Below the pieces are notes generated by a model. The model ran no database searches, was not told where the DNA came from, and was given only the letters and a program-made list of their open reading frames with translations. The translations under genes and the position numbers were made by a program. From an uncultured Bacilli bacterium (lineage in GTDB: Bacteria > Bacillota_I > Bacilli_A > RF39 > UBA660), in the NCBI GenBank assembly GCA_910584655.1, contig CAJUBJ010000003.1, positions 62,001-126,000 of the forward strand: DNA of 64,000 bases, written 5' to 3'. Every line of letters starts with the position of its first letter. Within the stretch, counting starts at the first letter, position 1. Shown in pieces: positions 59,275-64,000 of this stretch.

Positions 59275-61395
59275 ATGAATTATGGTTATAATATGCCACA
59301 ACAAGAAGAAGAGGATGTATTAAAAAAATATGGACGTGATATTACAGATAGTGCTAAACAAAATAAAGTAGATCCAGTAATAGGACGTGATGATGAGATA
59401 AGAAGTATTACTAGAATTTTATCTAGAAAAACTAAGAATAATCCAGTATTAATTGGAGAACCTGGTGTTGGTAAAACAGCTATTGTAGAGGGGCTTGCAT
59501 TACGTATAATTAGTGGTGATGTTCCTGAGAGTTTAAAAAATAAGACTATTTGGGAATTAGATTTAGCAGCTTTAGTAGCTGGTGCTAAGTATCGTGGGGA
59601 ATTTGAAGAAAGATTAAAGGCGGTACTTAAGAAAATAAAAGAATCTGATGGTAAGATAATTTTATTTATTGATGAAATTCATATGATAGTTGGTAGTGGT
59701 GAAGAAGGAACGATGAATGTTGGAAATATGCTTAAACCAATGTTAGCTCGTGGAGAAATTAAGTGTATTGGGGCTACTACTTTAAATGAGTATCGTAAAT
59801 ATATAGAGAAAGATGGTGCTTTAGAGAGAAGATTTCAAAAAATTGTTGTTAAAGCTCCAAGTGTTGAAGATACTATAGCAATACTTCGTGGTTTAAAAGA
59901 AAGATTTGAAGTACATCATGGTGTTAATATTAAGGATAGAGCAATAATTGCGGCAGCAACATTATCAGACAGATATATTACAGATAGGTTTTTGCCTGAT
60001 AAAGCAATTGATTTAATAGATGAAGCTTGTGCTACTATAAAAGTAGAAATGGATAGTGTTCCAGTTAGTTTAGATAAGTTAACAAGAAAGATTATGTTAC
60101 TTGAAATAGAGAGACAATCTTTAAAAAAAGAAAAAGATGATCAAAGTAAAAAGAGATTACAAGAATTAGATGATGAGTTGTATAATTTGAAATTAAAAGA
60201 GTCTAAATTAAAGGATGATTTTAATAAAGAAAAGGAAGTTAATCAAATTATTCTTGATAAAAAGAAAGCTTTAGAAACTAGTAAGTATAAGTTAAAGGAA
60301 GCGGAAAGTAATTATGATTTAGATACAGCTGCTAGATTACGTCATGGGGATATTCCAAAGTTAGAACAAGAACTAGAAGATTTGAGAAAGAATAACAAGA
60401 ATGTTTTAATTAGTGATACTGTAAATGAGGAAGATATTGCTAATATTGTATCTAAATGGACTAATGTTCCTCTTTCTAAGTTGGTAGAAGGAGAAAAAGA
60501 AAAGTTACTTAAATTAGAGGAGAATATGAATCGAAGAGTAATTGGGCAAGATGATGTATTAAAGAAAGTAAGTAATGCTATTATTCGTAGTAGAGCAGGT
60601 ATTAAAGACCCAAATAGACCAATTGGTTCATTCTTATTTTTGGGGCCTACTGGAGTTGGAAAAACGGAAGTTGCTAAGACTTTAGCTTATGAATTATTTG
60701 ATGATGAACGCCATATGATACGTATAGATATGAGTGAATATATGGAGTCATTTAATGTATCAAGACTTATTGGAGCTGCACCTGGATATGTTGGATATGA
60801 AGAAGGTGGACAATTAACTGAAGCAGTTAGAAGAAATCCATATTCAATCGTCTTATTTGATGAAATAGAAAAAGCTCATCCAGATGTGTTTAATATATTA
60901 CTTCAAATACTTGATGATGGTAGGATTACAGATAGTCAAGGTAGAACAGTTGATTTTAAAAATACTATTATAATTATGACAAGTAATTTAGGTAGTGAAT
61001 ATATATTAGAAAATTTAGGTAATAAGGAAGAAATGATTAATAAGGAACTTAGACGTACATTTAAACCAGAATTCTTAAATAGAATAGATGAAACATTAAT
61101 ATTTAATAGTTTGGGCAAAGATGTTGTTTATAAGATACTTGATAAAATTATTTTAGAGATTAATAATAGATTGAAGAATAGAGGCATTACTGTTAGTTTG
61201 AGTGATGAAGCTAAGGAAGTTGTTATTAATAATTCATATGATGAATCTTTTGGAGCAAGACCTATTAAAAGATATGTTTCTGATAATATAGAAACTTTAA
61301 TTGCGATGAAATTAATAGAGGGTAAGACTACTGATAATTCAAGTATATTTGTTGATATTAATGAAAGAAAAGAATTTTATATAAGAGACATTTAG
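59275..61395 (+). CDS. clpB: ATP-dependent disaggregase ClpB, N-domain-less form
   Basis: ClpB is a ring-shaped AAA+ protein that pulls apart aggregates with DnaK. D1: IGRDDEIRSITRIL, GEPGVGKT (residues 61-68), LFIDEIHMIVG. The coiled-coil M-domain (~265-375: LDKLTRKIMLLEIERQSLKK, LDTAARLRHGDIPKLEQEL) is of ClpB, not ClpC, length. D2: GPTGVGKT (~456), DMSEYMESFNVSRLIGAAPG, IVLFDEIEKAHPDVFN, SNLGSEYI. No ClpP-binding IGF/L loop is seen. The N-terminal substrate-binding domain is missing: D1 begins about 20 residues after the start, as in several small-genome bacteria. 706 residues. CIRCE controls it. Confidence 0.93.
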   Translation: MNYGYNMPQQEEEDVLKKYGRDITDSAKQNKVDPVIGRDDEIRSITRILSRKTKNNPVLIGEPGVGKTAIVEGLALRIISGDVPESLKNKTIWELDLAALVAGAKYRGEFEERLKAVLKKIKESDGKIILFIDEIHMIVGSGEEGTMNVGNMLKPMLARGEIKCIGATTLNEYRKYIEKDGALERRFQKIVVKAPSVEDTIAILRGLKERFEVHHGVNIKDRAIIAAATLSDRYITDRFLPDKAIDLIDEACATIKVEMDSVPVSLDKLTRKIMLLEIERQSLKKEKDDQSKKRLQELDDELYNLKLKESKLKDDFNKEKEVNQIILDKKKALETSKYKLKEAESNYDLDTAARLRHGDIPKLEQELEDLRKNNKNVLISDTVNEEDIANIVSKWTNVPLSKLVEGEKEKLLKLEENMNRRVIGQDDVLKKVSNAIIRSRAGIKDPNRPIGSFLFLGPTGVGKTEVAKTLAYELFDDERHMIRIDMSEYMESFNVSRLIGAAPGYVGYEEGGQLTEAVRRNPYSIVLFDEIEKAHPDVFNILLQILDDGRITDSQGRTVDFKNTIIIMTSNLGSEYILENLGNKEEMINKELRRTFKPEFLNRIDETLIFNSLGKDVVYKILDKIILEINNRLKNRGITVSLSDEAKEVVINNSYDESFGARPIKRYVSDNIETLIAMKLIEGKTTDNSSIFVDINERKEFYIRDI

Positions 61396-61410
61396 AATGT
61401 TTCTTTTTTC
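61385..61410 (+). terminator. Terminator after clpB
   Basis: GAGACATT pairs with AATGTTTC around the stop codon (loop TAG), followed by six T. Confidence 0.7.
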
Positions 61411-61468
61411 TTTGAATTATGGTATGATTAACAATGAAGAATAGTATTCAGTCTAGGAAGTGAAGTAT

Positions 61469-64000
61469 ATGCTTAAATATAAATTGAGAAGAATTTCAAA
61501 AAGCAAATTAATTATATGGTCTACTTTGATATTGTTATTTTTTGTTTCAATGGGATCAATAGTTAATTATTATGCGAATAGTGTTGACTTTGAAGGACAA
61601 AATAGTGGTATTGTTGGGGATACTGTTTATATTAATGATTTTGTTTCAGATTTTGATTATTATACAAGTTTAAACTATACAGAGATTACTAGTAGAGATT
61701 CCTTACCTGAATATCATGAAAAATATAATAAGGATTCTTTGGTTGCTGTTCAATTAACTTATGATGGACATGATGTAAATAACAATGATTTATTTGGGTT
61801 TGTTTCTGTAGATGAAAAACAAACTAAATTTGTTTATTATAAATATTATCCAATTGTAGATGGTAAAATTAAAATCGAATTAATAGATAATCCTTATACT
61901 GCAAGACCAACAGGCTATGGTTTTAATGGATGGGTTTGTGATAATAAAAATGAAGGTAGTATCCCTTGCGAAAGTTTAACTTTTAGTTTTGATAGTGATT
62001 ATTATACAAGATATTTAACTATACCTGCGCCAGAAGCCGATGCTAATGGAGATAGAAAGTTAATTGTTAATTTAAAAGCCAGTTGGGCTGAGGCTACTGT
62101 TTATGAACTTAAAGGTAAAACATCTCTTAGTATTTCTAGTGCTATTAATAATGAGAATAATATAAAAGAAAGAGGGATGTATAGTGAATTTATAAACCAA
62201 GATGATAGTAATTATTATATTAAAGATTTAAATAATAAATTAGATGAATTAACTTCTATGACTGGTTATTATTATAAAATAGAGCTTGAAGAAGAGTATG
62301 ATTCTTCTAATCCTGATTTATATTACAATAATCTAGGCATTAATTGTAAAAACACTAGTTGTAGTATTGAAGAAGGTTTATATAAACTTATACAATCTAA
62401 CGATGCTCAAAGTCATATTATTACTAAAAATGATGATGGTACATATAGTACTAATTATGATATTAATAGGTATCATTATTTATCAACTAGAGATACGAAT
62501 ATTTGTGAAGCTGCTGTAGCAGACATTCCTTTGAATTTTGTGTTTTCAACTAGTATAAGAAAAGAATTTACTTTTACATTTTTTCATGATGGTGAAACAC
62601 GTAATACTAGTAATTTTTTAAAAATAGGTAATGACGTATTTATTAATAATGATGTTGTATTAGAAAATGTTATAATAGGTAATGAAAATAATTATACTAT
62701 ATATGCTAATGGTCATAATGTAAAAATTGGTAGAAATGTTAGAACTAAAAAAGAAGGTTCTTATACATGTCGAGGAATATTTTCTGGTATAAAATCAAAT
62801 AATCAAACTAATAAAAAAAATAAAGTAATAGTTGAAAGTGGTTATTATAATAATTTATACTTTGGTTCTGGATTGGATAACATTAACAATACTAATTTCA
62901 TTTCTCAATATGGTAGCGATTATGATCGAGTTTTAGGTTTAGACAAAGGCAATCTTAAATTAATAGTTGAATCTGCAATAAGTTCTAGTGATAGTAAAAA
63001 AAGTAGCAGTGAAGGTATTATTCCTAATACAAGTGTAACTATAAAAAGTGGAACATACGGAAATGATGTATTTAAAAATGGAATAGTCAATGATTATTAT
63101 ACATATGGAGTCTATGCATCAAATTCGTCTAATTATCATTCAAAGTCTTTAGGAATTTTAAAAATTGAAGGCGGAAAAATTTTTAATGTAAATGGTGGAG
63201 TTGATGTTGATTCTAGTGAAGAAAACAAAAATTCTATTGGTATATATATAACTGGTGGAGATATTCAAAATGTATCTGGTGGAGGAGCTATTGACTCAAC
63301 TTATGGTAATAGAATTGTTTCTATTTCAGGAGGAACTATTCATAATGCTGTATCTGGTGGTAGTAATTCATCAGTAGGTAGTGGAAGTGATAAAGGTCCA
63401 TTGTTTGGTAGTTCTCTTGTATATGTTGGAGGATCTGCTAAGATTGGAGGTACTCCGTTTGTTGATAATCTTTATTCAGTTTCAAAAGTTGGAAGTGTAT
63501 TTGGAGCAGGTCTTGGTAGAGAAAATGAGCAAAGTAATCTAGGTCATGTTTCAAATTCAAAAGTTATTATTAATGGAGGAACAATTACAGGCGATGTTTA
63601 TGGTGGCGGTAATTTTGGTGCTGTAGGATATAGTAAAGATAAATATGGTGTTGCTACTACAGAAATTTATATTAAAGATGGAAATATTGCTGGAAGTGTT
63701 TATGGTGCTGCTAATAGTAATGGATTTAGTAAATTGAATTATAGAACTGATAGTTTAATAAAAATTGATGTTTCAGGCGGAAATATCGAAGGTGGAGTTT
63801 ATGGTGGCTCTAATTCTAGTGGCGATGTTTATGGACAAGTTCAAATAAATTTGATAGGTGGAAAAATTGCAGGCAATATCTATGGAGCTGGTTATGGTAA
63901 AAATACATCAGTAATTGGAGATATAACAATTAATTCTGTTGCCAATCTTAGTTCTAATTCTATTTATGGAGGAAGCTCTTTTGGAAGAGTTGGAAGTGAA
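61469..64000 (+). CDS. Large surface protein with Gly-rich beta-helix-like repeats (3' end outside window)
   Basis: A frame begins at ATG 61469 and stays open for all 844 codons to the window end. It starts with a basic stretch and a membrane/signal segment (LIIWSTLILLFFVSMGSIV), then ~330 residues of mixed sequence with a few Cys. From about residue 360 come parallel beta-helix-like repeats rich in Gly and Asn: KVIINGGTITGDVYGGGNFG, VSGGNIEGGVYGGSNSSG and LIGGKIAGNIYGAGYGKN. Repeats of this kind occur in large adhesin-like proteins of gut Firmicutes. AGGAAGTGAAG precedes the ATG. The C-terminal anchor, if any, lies outside. Confidence 0.8.
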   Translation, partial: MLKYKLRRISKSKLIIWSTLILLFFVSMGSIVNYYANSVDFEGQNSGIVGDTVYINDFVSDFDYYTSLNYTEITSRDSLPEYHEKYNKDSLVAVQLTYDGHDVNNNDLFGFVSVDEKQTKFVYYKYYPIVDGKIKIELIDNPYTARPTGYGFNGWVCDNKNEGSIPCESLTFSFDSDYYTRYLTIPAPEADANGDRKLIVNLKASWAEATVYELKGKTSLSISSAINNENNIKERGMYSEFINQDDSNYYIKDLNNKLDELTSMTGYYYKIELEEEYDSSNPDLYYNNLGINCKNTSCSIEEGLYKLIQSNDAQSHIITKNDDGTYSTNYDINRYHYLSTRDTNICEAAVADIPLNFVFSTSIRKEFTFTFFHDGETRNTSNFLKIGNDVFINNDVVLENVIIGNENNYTIYANGHNVKIGRNVRTKKEGSYTCRGIFSGIKSNNQTNKKNKVIVESGYYNNLYFGSGLDNINNTNFISQYGSDYDRVLGLDKGNLKLIVESAISSSDSKKSSSEGIIPNTSVTIKSGTYGNDVFKNGIVNDYYTYGVYASNSSNYHSKSLGILKIEGGKIFNVNGGVDVDSSEENKNSIGIYITGGDIQNVSGGGAIDSTYGNRIVSISGGTIHNAVSGGSNSSVGSGSDKGPLFGSSLVYVGGSAKIGGTPFVDNLYSVSKVGSVFGAGLGRENEQSNLGHVSNSKVIINGGTITGDVYGGGNFGAVGYSKDKYGVATTEIYIKDGNIAGSVYGAANSNGFSKLNYRTDSLIKIDVSGGNIEGGVYGGSNSSGDVYGQVQINLIGGKIAGNIYGAGYGKNTSVIGDITINSVANLSSNSIYGGSSFGRVGSE

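Overview
The window is strongly AT-rich, uses the standard bacterial code (TGG for Trp, TGA as a stop) and carries many Bacillota hallmarks: an S-box (SAM-I) riboswitch before metK, a T-box leader before leuS, a yybP-ykoY-type leader before a cation exchanger, a CIRCE operator before clpB, AGGAGG/GGTGAT ribosome binding sites and a one-subunit pyruvate:ferredoxin oxidoreductase. This points to an anaerobic, probably host-associated low-GC Bacilli lineage (RF39/Erysipelotrichales-like). That placement is an inference from style, not from a marker gene.

Layout. 1-9.2 kb: surface polysaccharide and cell wall genes (HAD-like fragment, GT2-GT4 fusion, GT2, split Alg14/Alg13-type transferase around an LCP ligase, HAD-GtrA fusion, lysozyme-like membrane protein). 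9.2-19.8 kb: PFOR, two anchored proteins of unknown function, RecG, a lipoprotein and a YhcG-type nuclease, with two similar small RNA candidates in the intergenic gaps. 20-36.2 kb: a long plus-strand accessory block. It opens with transglutaminase-like, S51, UDG-like, M29 and GNAT-MazG proteins. It continues with an S-box-controlled compact MetK, two radical SAM proteins, a frameshifted DUF3419 aminocarboxypropyltransferase-like gene, an ESR-repeat protein, an ATP-grasp ligase and a methyltransferase. It ends with five tandem CPCC mini-proteins and two Nudix proteins. 36.2-45.4 kb: PgeF, a membrane XRE regulator with a DUF4097 partner, TraB/GumN, a phosphoesterase, a collagen-like protein, an M20 peptidase/GNAT operon behind an arginine-codon leader peptide, and an SPFH/NfeD pair. 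45.4-64 kb: YbaK-type deacylase, tRNA-Gln, a metallopeptidase, a deoxyribosyltransferase-like protein, a Ca/Na exchanger, DUF5662-GNAT, YtqA-type radical SAM, a GH31 with altered catalytic residues, LeuRS with an embedded Nudix domain, two lipoproteins, ClpB, and the start of a large surface protein cut by the window end.

The most unusual items are: (1) a ribosome-mediated attenuator candidate with five consecutive Arg codons at 43.7-43.9 kb; (2) the SAM-centred cluster at 26.2-33.2 kb, with a T TTA AAA slippery site inside the DUF3419 gene and a possible ESR-repeat substrate; (3) LeuRS with an intact Nudix box inside its editing domain; (4) five tandem paralogous CPCC proteins behind a repeat-rich promoter; (5) a GH31 protein with both catalytic acids replaced. 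All assignments come from reading motifs; no database search was run.
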